The notes under the pieces are model-generated. The model had not been told where the DNA came from. It made no database searches and was given only the letters and a program-made list of their open reading frames with translations. The position numbers and the translations under genes are program-made. A stretch of 64,000 nt of DNA from Candidatus Competibacter denitrificans Run_A_D11 (GTDB lineage: Bacteria; Pseudomonadota; Gammaproteobacteria; Competibacterales; Competibacteraceae): positions 1 through 64,000 of the forward strand of contig NZ_CBTJ020000071.1 in NCBI RefSeq assembly GCF_001051235.1, in the 5' to 3' direction. Numbering within the stretch: position 1 is the first letter of the stretch; the number at the start of each line of letters is the position of its first letter. Positions 1 to 7,874 of this stretch are shown here, piece by piece.

Positions 1-1
1 C

Positions 2-214
2 GTGCGCTTTACGTCCGACCTCCCACGGTACCGCTTGCAACCGGCCGCGTGGGTGATGCTCCAGCATCCAAGGCTTCCGCAGTCGGGCCGCTATGTGCTG
101 ACCGACCTGGACCCTGGCTATGGGAGCGGGAAAATCAGCGTGACCGCTCAAGCGCCCGCCGGGGCGGCGCCGACTGTCGTGCTGGTCAGTCAGGCGCAGG
201 CGTTTGAGACGTAG
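2..214 (+). CDS. C-terminal end of a probable prophage protein (5' truncated by window edge)
   Basis: An open frame enters from the left edge and stops at 214, giving about 70 residues. The GTG at position 2 is only the first codon visible in frame, so the true start is probably outside. The segment is rich in Gly, Ala, Pro and Val and ends in a beta-prone stretch (VVLVSQAQAF), which would suit the end of a phage tail or virion surface protein. No family is recognised. The prophage reading rests on its neighbours: two antirepressor-type genes, a toxin-antitoxin pair and a split tRNA attachment site. A hairpin terminator follows 13 bases after the stop. Confidence 0.35.
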   Translation: MRFTSDLPRYRLQPAAWVMLQHPRLPQSGRYVLTDLDPGYGSGKISVTAQAPAGAAPTVVLVSQAQAFET

Positions 215-223
215 GCGCCAACC

Positions 224-250
224 AAAAACCCGCCGGAGCGGGTTGGATTT
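224..250. terminator. Intrinsic terminator, probably bidirectional
   Basis: A 7-bp stem (AACCCGC, 227-233, with GCGGGTT, 238-244) closes a CGGA loop. An A-run lies on the left (224-228) and a T-rich end on the right (248-250). It sits between the + strand gene ending at 214 and the - strand antirepressor ending at 312, so it could stop transcription from both. Confidence 0.6.
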
Positions 251-311
251 GCTGAATTAGCGAGACTCAGCAAGTGGTTTAGGGTAGGGGCCATCCCTGG
301 CGCGCGTTGGG

Positions 312-1091
312 TTAGGCGGCTTGGGGCTGGATAATGGCTAGGACGTTATCGGCCCACTTGATTTGCTGCACCATCGTTCCATCGCCATGGCGCTTGCCGG
401 TGTCCATAATCCGACAGAAGCCTTCTGCTGCGATCAGCGGAACCCAGTGCTCCCCCTTCTTGGCTTGCAACCCGGCTTCAGCCAGCAGCATGTTGAACTT
501 GCGACCGCTGATGCCGAGCCGTTCCCCCAATTCGGTCGGAGTGAAGAACAGGACTTTTTGATTTTCTGCGGTTAGGTGAACGTGACCGAGTAGCTGCAAG
601 ACATTGGTGCCGGTGATCTTCGTTACTGCCTGGTTCGCGCTAATTGCTGCGGCGTTTTTGTCCATCCCAACCAACCGCGCCACACCAAACAGAGCGCGGA
701 ATTCCTTGGTCGGCTGGATCACCGATGGGGGTGCAGAAAAGCCGCCCCCTTGAGCGGTATAGCTGCCCGTCTTACGGATGGCGGGGAATACCTCACCAGC
801 CGCCCACTTCTGGAATGGTAGGGCCTTCGACTTGTCACTGCGTCCGCAGAAGAAATAGAAGCCCGATTCTGAGAGCGTCAGCATCTCTTGTGTCCCGCCA
901 GGGGTCGGGATTGGAAACCGACCCTTCCATTCCTCTGGAACATGCTTAACAGCATCGCCTATATTGCTTAGCGTGGCGTCTGAGTACTCCAGTGCCTCCA
1001 CTATGTCTTTAGCAACAAACCACGGTTCACCGTCGATGGTGACGACGCGGATTTCACGGTTTTCAAACGAAAACGGAATCAATGCTTTCAC
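312..1091 (-). CDS. Phage antirepressor, BRO-N domain with KilA-C-like C-terminus
   Basis: A 259-residue protein. Residues 1-110 look like a BRO-N domain: an IRVVTIDGEPWFVAKDI opening, then LTLSESGFYFFCGRSDKSKA and a KWAAGEVFPAIRKTGSY block. This pattern is typical of phage antirepressors and DNA-binding regulators. The C-terminal part (about 190-259) has a helix-turn-helix-like stretch (TPTELGERLGISGRKFN) such as is found in KilA-C/antirepressor tails. The start is GTG at 1091, with GGAG eight bases upstream on the - strand. In phages such proteins relieve lysogenic repression or regulate alternative programmes; here the target is unknown. The next gene on the same strand is another antirepressor-like regulator. 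Confidence 0.8.
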   Translation of the reverse strand: MKALIPFSFENREIRVVTIDGEPWFVAKDIVEALEYSDATLSNIGDAVKHVPEEWKGRFPIPTPGGTQEMLTLSESGFYFFCGRSDKSKALPFQKWAAGEVFPAIRKTGSYTAQGGGFSAPPSVIQPTKEFRALFGVARLVGMDKNAAAISANQAVTKITGTNVLQLLGHVHLTAENQKVLFFTPTELGERLGISGRKFNMLLAEAGLQAKKGEHWVPLIAAEGFCRIMDTGKRHGDGTMVQQIKWADNVLAIIQPQAA

Positions 1092-1174
1092 GGAGTGTTC
1101 TCCACATTAACTGCATGAATTTCCTCCTCAGAGTGACCCAACATTTCATTGCGCCATCCCTGGCGCTGTTCTTC

Positions 1175-1897
1175 TTAAAAACTTAACGGTTGCGAAACCG
1201 CTTTCTTGGCCATTGCCCGCACCTTGCGAATCGACACGGGCGGGCGAATGACGGCGGTGATGAATTCTTCGTCCAGCGTAATGAGGCGGTGCATATGCTG
1301 TTCGGCCAACGCTCGAAGCCCTTCCAGGTCGGCTCTCGCCTCCTCGAAGTTTTGCGGCAACAAATCGCTGCTATGGCGAAGCCCGAAGGAAAAACGAATC
1401 CGCTCATGGGCGGCGTGACTGGCCCCTTCCCGGCGTCGGCAATAGAGGCTGATATCGCGGATCAGCTGGTCAATAACTGACCATTGTTGGGGGCTGAGGG
1501 TGGGGGTGGCATCGGGCTGGGTTTTCTCTGCGACTTCTTTAACCCGGAAGTAGAGCTTTACCAGTTGCCGTTGAATCTGCCAGGACAGATCATCCGTGAA
1601 AGATTTCACCAGCATCAAGTAGCCGGATTCGGTGATGAGGGTGATTTCGTTGGCGGCGTCTTTCAGGATGCCGGAGTGGCTTCGACGAAATTCGTCCAAG
1701 CTTTTAGAATCAGTAATGTAGAAGTAATCTTCGCCATCAATGAATCGCTGGCGGTTACTGCGGAAGTTCCGGCTAGCCGTTCCTTCAACCCGGTTATGCA
1801 CCTTATCAATCAGCGCGAAAGTGAGGACGGCTTGACCTTGGTAGGTCAGGTAGGGGATTTCGACTTCGTTGGTGATGCGAATGACTTGAGTAGACAT
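1175..1897 (-). CDS. ORF6N-domain phage regulator
   Basis: A 240-residue protein whose first 120 residues match the ORF6N DNA-binding domain of phage regulators. Visible elements are IPYLTYQGQAVLTFALIDKVH, an RNFRSNRQRFIDGEDYF block and ITESGYLMLVKSFTDDLSWQ. The rest is helical and charged and not assigned. The ATG at 1897 has GGAG about eight bases upstream. The gene runs in the same direction as the BRO-N gene, 83 bases apart, so the two may be co-transcribed. Its 5' leader encodes an Ash-like peptide in another frame (see the entry at 1898-2205). ORF6N proteins are usually carried by temperate phages and related elements. Confidence 0.8.
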   Translation of the reverse strand: MSTQVIRITNEVEIPYLTYQGQAVLTFALIDKVHNRVEGTASRNFRSNRQRFIDGEDYFYITDSKSLDEFRRSHSGILKDAANEITLITESGYLMLVKSFTDDLSWQIQRQLVKLYFRVKEVAEKTQPDATPTLSPQQWSVIDQLIRDISLYCRRREGASHAAHERIRFSFGLRHSSDLLPQNFEEARADLEGLRALAEQHMHRLITLDEEFITAVIRPPVSIRKVRAMAKKAVSQPLSF

Positions 1898-2205
1898 GAA
1901 CGGACTCCGTAATAAAGATTGGAGACCGCCAACATCAAGTTCCAGACGATGGTGGCGGACTGTACGAGGTTGGAACTACCGGACGGAGTGACCGGCCACC
2001 CGTGAGGGTGCCTCGCACAGCCCGCCATAGACGAGCAGGCACAAAAATAGCGCCTGGTATCGCGTAGAGGGCGCTGATGCGCTCCGTTTTCCGGGGTTCC
2101 AATCCCGACTCTCGTTTTTTGCGAGAGCGTAGAAAGCCTACTCCGGGCTGGGATGCGGGTCAAGGGGTCATGGCTTGCCTGTGGCCGGTTGGCTACAATG
2201 GGGGC
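1898..2205 (-). other. Divergent leader region with an Ash-like reading frame
   Basis: No ordinary gene is annotated in this 308-base gap. On the - strand, bases 2040 down to 1890 read in one frame as a peptide containing SSMAGCARHPHGWPV, SSNLVQSATIVWN and ending YYGVRSC just as the ORF6N start is reached. This resembles the Ash family of short phage/P4 peptides (conserved SM-GCAR-x3-GWPV). On the + strand there is a small hairpin (CTCTCG 2109-2114 with CGAGAG 2122-2127) and, just before the toxin gene, a possible -10 element TACAAT at 2194-2199. The region probably holds the divergent promoters of the regulator pair and the toxin-antitoxin pair. Confidence 0.45.
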
Positions 2206-2499
2206 ATGTACACGCTTGAGCTGACCCCGGAATTTGACGCCTGGCTGAATGGTCTCAAAGACCGTGTGGCCAAGCTGAGGCTGGGCCGCCGTCTGCAACG
2301 GGCGCAACACGGCCACCTGGGCGATGTCAAACCCGTGGGCGAAGGCGTATTTGAGATGCGCGAGCACTTCGGGCCGGGCTGGCGGATGTACTATATCCAG
2401 CGCGGCGAGGTGCTGATCATCATGCTGGGTGGCGGCAATAAATCCACCCAGGCCGCCGATATAGCCAGAGCCATTCAGTGCGCTCGCTTGGAGGATTGA
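2206..2499 (+). CDS. RelE/HigB-superfamily toxin (addiction module killer protein)
   Basis: A 97-residue basic protein of the size and layout of HigB/Gp49-type mRNA interferases. It opens with TPEFDAWLNGLKD, has a helical Arg-rich centre (RLGRRLQRA), then the family strands GVFEMREHFGPGWRMYY and EVLIIMLGGGNKSTQAADI. Family toxins cleave mRNA at the ribosome. A longer in-frame start at 2077 was not used because the family begins at MYTLELT. A TACAAT element ends only six bases before this ATG and a G-run almost touches it, so translation may be leaderless or weak. The antitoxin gene follows three bases after the stop, the usual toxin-first order of this subgroup. Confidence 0.8.
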   Translation: MYTLELTPEFDAWLNGLKDRVAKLRLGRRLQRAQHGHLGDVKPVGEGVFEMREHFGPGWRMYYIQRGEVLIIMLGGGNKSTQAADIARAIQCARLED

Positions 2500-2502
2500 A
2501 CT

Positions 2503-2790
2503 GTGACTCCTGCCAAAAAAAAGACTGCACGCCTCGAATTCGAGATGGCAAACTATCTGGACTCCCCTCAGGCGGTTGCGGATTACCTGAACATCGTGAT
2601 GGAAGAAAACGACAGCGAAGCGTTCGCCGAGGCGATGCGTACCGTCTTGCGTGCTGTTGAGTTGGGAAAACTCAAGACAGAGCACAGGCAATCGCTGGAG
2701 ACCCTTCAAACAAGCAAGCCCTTGAATTTTTGGGATATCTCCAAAATTTTTCGAGCGCTCGGTCTGCGTGTTATGGCCCAGGTCGGCTGA
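2503..2790 (+). CDS. Antitoxin partner of the RelE/HigB-type toxin (possibly altered DNA-binding domain)
   Basis: A 95-residue protein starting at GTG, with GGAGG (2490-2494) eight bases upstream. It has the layout of the 'addiction module antidote' family: a YLDSPQAVADYLN opening, EENDSEAFAEAMRTVLRAV, then RQSLE and IFRALGLRV at the places where the family has a Cro/CI-type helix-turn-helix. The stretch between (LQTSKPLNFWDISK) departs from the usual sequence, so DNA binding may be weakened. It would neutralise the preceding toxin and autoregulate the pair. Placement at the end of an integrated element next to its attachment site is typical of stabilising addiction modules. Confidence 0.7.
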   Translation: MTPAKKKTARLEFEMANYLDSPQAVADYLNIVMEENDSEAFAEAMRTVLRAVELGKLKTEHRQSLETLQTSKPLNFWDISKIFRALGLRVMAQVG

Positions 2791-3059
2791 ATAGCGCATC
2801 GGCCCGGTGTAGCGGTAGGGTTCGGCGGTAAAGAGGGTGGCGAAGAATCCCGCCATAGCGGGTCAAGGGGGAGCGGGGCGGAATCTAATTGGGTGGAATT
2901 CCACCGAATTAAACCTTCACAAGCGCCCACGCATGGCCTATCTGGCTGTGCCAGAAATTGTGTCAGGCCATCGTAGCGCCGATTCGTGCTTAATCGATAA
3001 CTGTGGGATTTTGTTGTAGTTGACTTGTAGGTCGTTGATGTTAAACGGCATTTCCAGCG
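2791..3059. other. Non-coding end of the integrated element with long palindrome
   Basis: No credible gene is seen. The feature that stands out is a 26-bp near-perfect palindrome at 2886-2911, centred on GGTGGAATTCCACC (2892-2905) and flanked by TAATT and AATTA. Only the G/G pair at 2891/2906 breaks the symmetry. It is too AT-balanced and lacks a T-run, so it is more like a protein-binding operator than a terminator. It lies between the toxin-antitoxin genes and the half-tRNA, where recombination-accessory or antitoxin sites would be expected. Confidence 0.5.
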
Positions 3060-3119
3060 CTCGAAATCGGATGGGGGTCTAACCACCCCACGTGGGTTCG
3101 AATCCCACCCTCTCCGCCA
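3060..3119 (+). tRNA. 3' half of a serine tRNA gene (anticodon loop to CCA), probable right attachment site
   Basis: The sequence gives a seven-base anticodon loop CTCGAAA (3060-3066, anticodon CGA, Ser) and the 3' anticodon strand TCGGA. A long class II variable arm follows (GGGG...CCCC, 3074-3089), then a T-arm GTGGG-TTCGAAT-CCCAC (3092-3108), the acceptor strand CCTCTCC (3109-3115) and an encoded GCCA. The 5' half is absent: no GGAGAGG acceptor strand or D-arm lies in the preceding 100 bases, and the bases before the loop do not pair with TCGGA. Tyrosine recombinases of phages and islands commonly cross over in the anticodon loop, leaving such a displaced 3' fragment. This reads as attR of the element to the left. 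Confidence 0.8.
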
Positions 3120-3189
3120 ATTTGCAGGCTTTCGGCTAGATCGCTAGCCTCATCAATCCCCAAGGCCGAAGCATTTGATCGCAGCGGCC

Positions 3190-4433
<1,244 letters not shown>

Positions 4434-4451
4434 CTGTCATTAAATTGCCTT
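4434..4451 (+). promoter_or_regulatory. Pho box upstream of phoB
   Basis: CTGTCAT (4434-4440), an AT-rich TAAA spacer, then TTGCCTT (4445-4451). This matches the two 7-base half sites with a 4-base spacer bound by PhoB. The first half is a perfect consensus; the second agrees at four of seven positions. It lies 70 bases before the phoB start with an AT-rich stretch about ten bases downstream, the arrangement used for autoactivation of phoBR during phosphate starvation. Confidence 0.7.
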
Positions 4452-4520
4452 AAATAGAGTTGCTCAGTGAATATTTGGGCTTAATTTTTAGGATGATGTA
4501 GAACCGCTTCGCGAGGGCCT

Positions 4521-5213
4521 ATGAACGCAAAATCTATTTTGATTGTGGAGGACGAGCAGCCGATTCGGGAGATGGTCGTATTTTCCTTGGCCGGGGCCGG
4601 TTTTGAGGTGCGGGAAGCTGCCGATGCCCGGCAGGCCCAATCCTGTATCGCGGAACGTCTGCCGGATCTCGTCTTGCTGGATTGGATGTTGCCGGGAATC
4701 AGCGGTATCGATTTTGCCCGCCGCCTGAAACGAGAGGATCTGACCCGTGAGTTGCCGATCATCATGCTGACCGCCCGTGCCGAGGAGGAGGATAAGGTGC
4801 AGGGGCTGGAAAGCGGTTCGGATGACTATATTACTAAACCGTTCTCACCGCGTGAGCTGGTAGCACGCATCCGGGCGGTCCTGCGCCGGGGCGGCCCGGC
4901 GGCTGATGATGACATCTTGCGCGCGAATGGGTTGACACTGGATGTGGCTAGCCACCGGATCAGCGCGGGTGAAACCTTGCTGGATGTGGGGCCTACCGAA
5001 TACCGATTATTGGAGTTTTTTATGGCCCACCCGGAGCGGGTCTACAGTCGCGGTCAGTTGCTGGATCGGGTTTGGGGCAGCAACGTCTACGTGGAAGAAC
5101 GCACCGTCGATGTCCATATCCGTCGCTTGCGGAAAGTGTTGGAGCCGCATGGCTACGACGCCCTGATCCAAACTGTGCGCGGTGCCGGCTATCGGTTTTC
5201 GACCAGGCTATGA
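4521..5213 (+). CDS. phoB: Phosphate regulon response regulator PhoB
   Basis: A 230-residue OmpR/PhoB-family regulator. The receiver domain (1-120) has the acidic pair D11/E12, the phospho-acceptor D54 in LLDWMLPG, the switch Thr in MLTAR and K106 in the TKPF motif. The winged-helix domain (about 130-229) has the [23 protein letters not shown] and [13 protein letters not shown] signatures. When phosphorylated by PhoR at low phosphate, PhoB binds Pho boxes and recruits sigma-70 polymerase. A Pho box precedes the gene, so autoregulation is likely. Its stop overlaps the phoR start (ATGA), indicating translational coupling. Confidence 0.96.
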   Translation: MNAKSILIVEDEQPIREMVVFSLAGAGFEVREAADARQAQSCIAERLPDLVLLDWMLPGISGIDFARRLKREDLTRELPIIMLTARAEEEDKVQGLESGSDDYITKPFSPRELVARIRAVLRRGGPAADDDILRANGLTLDVASHRISAGETLLDVGPTEYRLLEFFMAHPERVYSRGQLLDRVWGSNVYVEERTVDVHIRRLRKVLEPHGYDALIQTVRGAGYRFSTRL

Positions 5214-6565
5214 GCAGATTAACCGCCTGGCGAAGGCTAAGCCAGCGCTTGGGCTTCATCATTTTTCTAGCCGCGTTTTTGGGGGTGCTGAGCGGTCAAA
5301 TCCTTTTGGTGTTATTGGTTGCGGTTTCGGGATGTTTGCTCTGGCAGTTGTGGGGGCTGTATCGGCTAGAGCGCTGGTCGCGGGATAACAAAAGCATTGA
5401 TGTGCCACCCATCGGCCCGGTTTGGGAAGAGATCGGCGCACGGATCGGTGCTCTGCGCCGCCAAAACCGTAAGCGCAAGCGGAAATTTAGCCGTATGTTG
5501 GAACGGTTTCAGCAGGCGACGGCTGCGTTGCCCGATGCGGCGGTGATCCTTGATGAGAACGATCATGTGGTCTGGTGCAACGGGGCATCGCAAGCGTTGC
5601 TTGGGCTGGCGCAAGGGCGTGACACTGGTTTGCCGGTGGCCAATCTACTGCGCAATCCAACATTCGTGGCATTTCTGGTGCAGCGACGCCCGGTTGAGAG
5701 CGTGGATTTTCCGTCGCCGCTGGATAGCGGGCAGACTCTGAACGCCCGGATCGTACCCTACGGCAAGAAACAGCGATTGCTCCTGGTCGCCGATATCAGT
5801 CGAGTGCGCCGCTTGGAGCAGATGCGGCGTGATTTCATCGCCAACGTATCCCACGAACTTCGTACACCATTAACAGTCGTCGTCGGTTATTTAGAGGCAT
5901 TGCTCGACAGCGACAGCCCAGATCTGGAGGCTTGGCGACAACCCTTGCGAGGAATGCGCCAACAGGCCGGCCGGATGCTGCATATCATCGAAGACTTGCT
6001 GATGCTGGCTCGTTTGGAAACGCAGAGGGACCGAGCGCCGGGTAAGCCGGTCGCGGTGCCTAATCTGCTGGCTGATATCACCGACGACGCCGGCGCCTTG
6101 AGCGGTGAGCAAAATCATCGGATTGAGTTGACCGCTGAGCCTGATCTATGGTTGCTCGGTTGCGAAAAAGAACTCCGTAGCGCTTTTTCCAACCTTGTGT
6201 TCAATGCCGTGCGCTACACCCCAGCGGGCGGGGTGATTGAAATTCATTGGTTCGCCGATCAAGGTGGCATTCATTTGGTGGTGACTGATAACGGCGAAGG
6301 GATCGCGCCGCAGCACATCCCGCGGCTAACCGAGCGCTTCTATCGGGCCGACCGTGACCGGTCGCGCGGCAGTGGTGGCACTGGCTTGGGCCTGTCAATC
6401 GTCAAGCATGTGTTGACCAATCACGGTGGCCATTTGCACATCGATAGCGAGTTAGGCAAAGGCAGTAGCTTCGCTTGCGATTTTCCGCGCGAATTACGGG
6501 CTGGACCTTCGGCCGCTTTACCGGTGATCGGACCCGCACCCAGTTTCCCGCTGGATACACTGTGA
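5210..6565 (+). CDS. phoR: Phosphate regulon sensor histidine kinase PhoR
   Basis: A 451-residue membrane kinase. Two hydrophobic segments near residues 14-48 anchor it. A basic linker ([10 protein letters not shown]) leads to a PAS domain (about 95-195). The dimerisation/phosphorylation domain carries H215 in [13 protein letters not shown]. The ATPase domain shows NAVRYTP, DNGEGI and [11 protein letters not shown]. The domain order and the lack of a large periplasmic loop are those of PhoR, which senses phosphate through the Pst/PhoU complex rather than directly. The start at 5210 overlaps the phoB stop by four bases; longer in-frame starts lie inside phoB and were rejected. No pst or phoU gene follows here. 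Confidence 0.95.
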   Translation: MSRLTAWRRLSQRLGFIIFLAAFLGVLSGQILLVLLVAVSGCLLWQLWGLYRLERWSRDNKSIDVPPIGPVWEEIGARIGALRRQNRKRKRKFSRMLERFQQATAALPDAAVILDENDHVVWCNGASQALLGLAQGRDTGLPVANLLRNPTFVAFLVQRRPVESVDFPSPLDSGQTLNARIVPYGKKQRLLLVADISRVRRLEQMRRDFIANVSHELRTPLTVVVGYLEALLDSDSPDLEAWRQPLRGMRQQAGRMLHIIEDLLMLARLETQRDRAPGKPVAVPNLLADITDDAGALSGEQNHRIELTAEPDLWLLGCEKELRSAFSNLVFNAVRYTPAGGVIEIHWFADQGGIHLVVTDNGEGIAPQHIPRLTERFYRADRDRSRGSGGTGLGLSIVKHVLTNHGGHLHIDSELGKGSSFACDFPRELRAGPSAALPVIGPAPSFPLDTL

Positions 6566-6810
6566 AGTTTGGGGGAGTTGCTGAAATAGGGAGTCTCAAT
6601 GTCGCTGGCCAAGCACACCGTTTTACCGACGGTGATGACAAAACCACCACAAGATTGTATCTCGCATGTTAAAATAATTTCATCGTCTTGCACTTGCAAC
6701 GATGTGCCGGTCATCTGGCTATCCGACGACGATAGGGCAGTTGATCGCCGCGCACTAGCCATTCACTAGCGCGGTGTTGGCCGCGTTCCCCGGTTTGGAG
6801 GATCGCCCTC

Positions 6811-7218
6811 ATGCGAGAATTCATTCGCCATCCCAGCAACATTCCCATTGAGTGCCGTGTCGCTGAGCGCGAGCCACACCGACGCGCACGTTTGAAGAAC
6901 GTCAGCCAGGGGGGGTTATGTTTTCAGAGTGGCCAAGCCCTGCGACGAGGGACGCGGATTCAGATCACGATCCCAGTCAGAGAGCCGGCCTTCGAGACGA
7001 CGGGTACCATTGCGTGGTGCCGTCGCGTCAACGGCCATTATGACGTGGGCGTACAATTCGCCGATGCCAACACCGAGTTTTCGGTGCGCATGGTTGAACA
7101 GATTTGCCGGATTCACCAATATCAGAAAGATGTGCTGGAAAAAGAGGGCCGTGAGCTTTCCAGCGCGGAAGCGGCGCTGGAATGGGTGGCCAAGTACGCC
7201 AAGGATTTTCCCTTGTAA
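6811..7218 (+). CDS. PilZ-domain protein
   Basis: A 135-residue cytoplasmic protein with a single PilZ domain over about residues 1-100. It has an Arg-rich start (REFIRHP) and, after a beta strand, the NVSQGGLCF motif corresponding to the D/N-x-S-x-x-G signature. PilZ domains bind cyclic di-GMP through these two elements. Only one Arg of the usual RxxxR is well placed (R6), so binding is likely but not certain. A helical tail (about 90-135) extends beyond the domain. GGAGG (6797-6801) precedes the ATG. It lies 245 bases after phoR and 138 bases before sixA; the gap after phoR shows no gene. Confidence 0.8.
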   Translation: MREFIRHPSNIPIECRVAEREPHRRARLKNVSQGGLCFQSGQALRRGTRIQITIPVREPAFETTGTIAWCRRVNGHYDVGVQFADANTEFSVRMVEQICRIHQYQKDVLEKEGRELSSAEAALEWVAKYAKDFPL

Positions 7219-7356
7219 TCCCAGCGAAGCGTAGGCGCCGTAGGCGCCGATTCAGCCGGCGCTGGGTTGGTTGAGCCGCCTCCGCAAGAAAATGAGGCTG
7301 GAGAGTTGTCGATTTGATCGCCGATAACATTGGAAGAAAAAAGTGAGACACCATCG

Positions 7357-7863
7357 ATGAAATTGTTGCTGGTTCGTCATGCCATTGCCGAGGACGCGGA
7401 AACCTTCCTGACGGCCGGCGGTTCCGACGCTCGGCGGCCCTTGAGCGAAATCGGGCGGAAAAAGATGCGCAAGGGGGCTAATCGCCTGCGTTCCCAAATC
7501 GGCCAGATTGATGTTCTGGCCTGTAGCCCGCTGCTACGCGCCCGCGAAACCGCCGAAATCATCGCACGGGCCTATGGCGATATCCCGGTTGTGGAGCGTC
7601 CTGAACTTGATTACAGCTACCCGCCTGAGGCGGTCATCGCGTGGTTGGCGCAGTGTCCGGCCGCTACTGTGGTAGCCGTGGGTCACGAACCGCAACTGGG
7701 TTTTCTGTCCGGCTTGCTGTTGGCTGATGTAGCCCGTTCGCTGATCGTGTTCCGCAAGGGCGGGATGGCCTTGCTGGAGTTTTCGGGACGGCCGGTGGCC
7801 GGTGGTGGCGTGCTGAGCTGGGCCTTGACCCCTGGACAGTTGCGTAGCTTGAAGCAGGATTGA
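7357..7863 (+). CDS. sixA: Phosphohistidine phosphatase SixA
   Basis: A 168-residue member of the histidine phosphatase superfamily. The catalytic LVRHA motif (H8) is at the start, followed by RPLSEIGRKK and a later VAVGHEPQLG motif carrying the second catalytic His. SixA removes phosphate from phosphohistidines in signalling proteins such as ArcB and, in E. coli, from the nitrogen phosphotransferase carrier. The ATG at 7357 was chosen over an upstream TTG because it places the RHA motif at the family position. The stop is 11 bases before the ppx start, so the two genes are probably co-transcribed; this SixA-Ppx pairing suits a phosphate or phospho-signal context next to phoBR. Confidence 0.9.
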   Translation: MKLLLVRHAIAEDAETFLTAGGSDARRPLSEIGRKKMRKGANRLRSQIGQIDVLACSPLLRARETAEIIARAYGDIPVVERPELDYSYPPEAVIAWLAQCPAATVVAVGHEPQLGFLSGLLLADVARSLIVFRKGGMALLEFSGRPVAGGGVLSWALTPGQLRSLKQD

Positions 7864-7874
7864 AAGGGGATTGC

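Noticed and set aside
1846..2856. Long - strand open frame of 336 codons spanning the toxin-antitoxin genes
   Set aside because: It runs antisense through a recognised toxin-antitoxin pair. Only its last part (about 2040-1890) looks protein-like, as an Ash-type leader; the rest has no coding character.
6748..6774. Imperfect inverted repeat CCGCG...CGCGG between phoR and the PilZ gene
   Set aside because: Short stem with internal mismatches and no T-run; could be chance in G+C-rich DNA.
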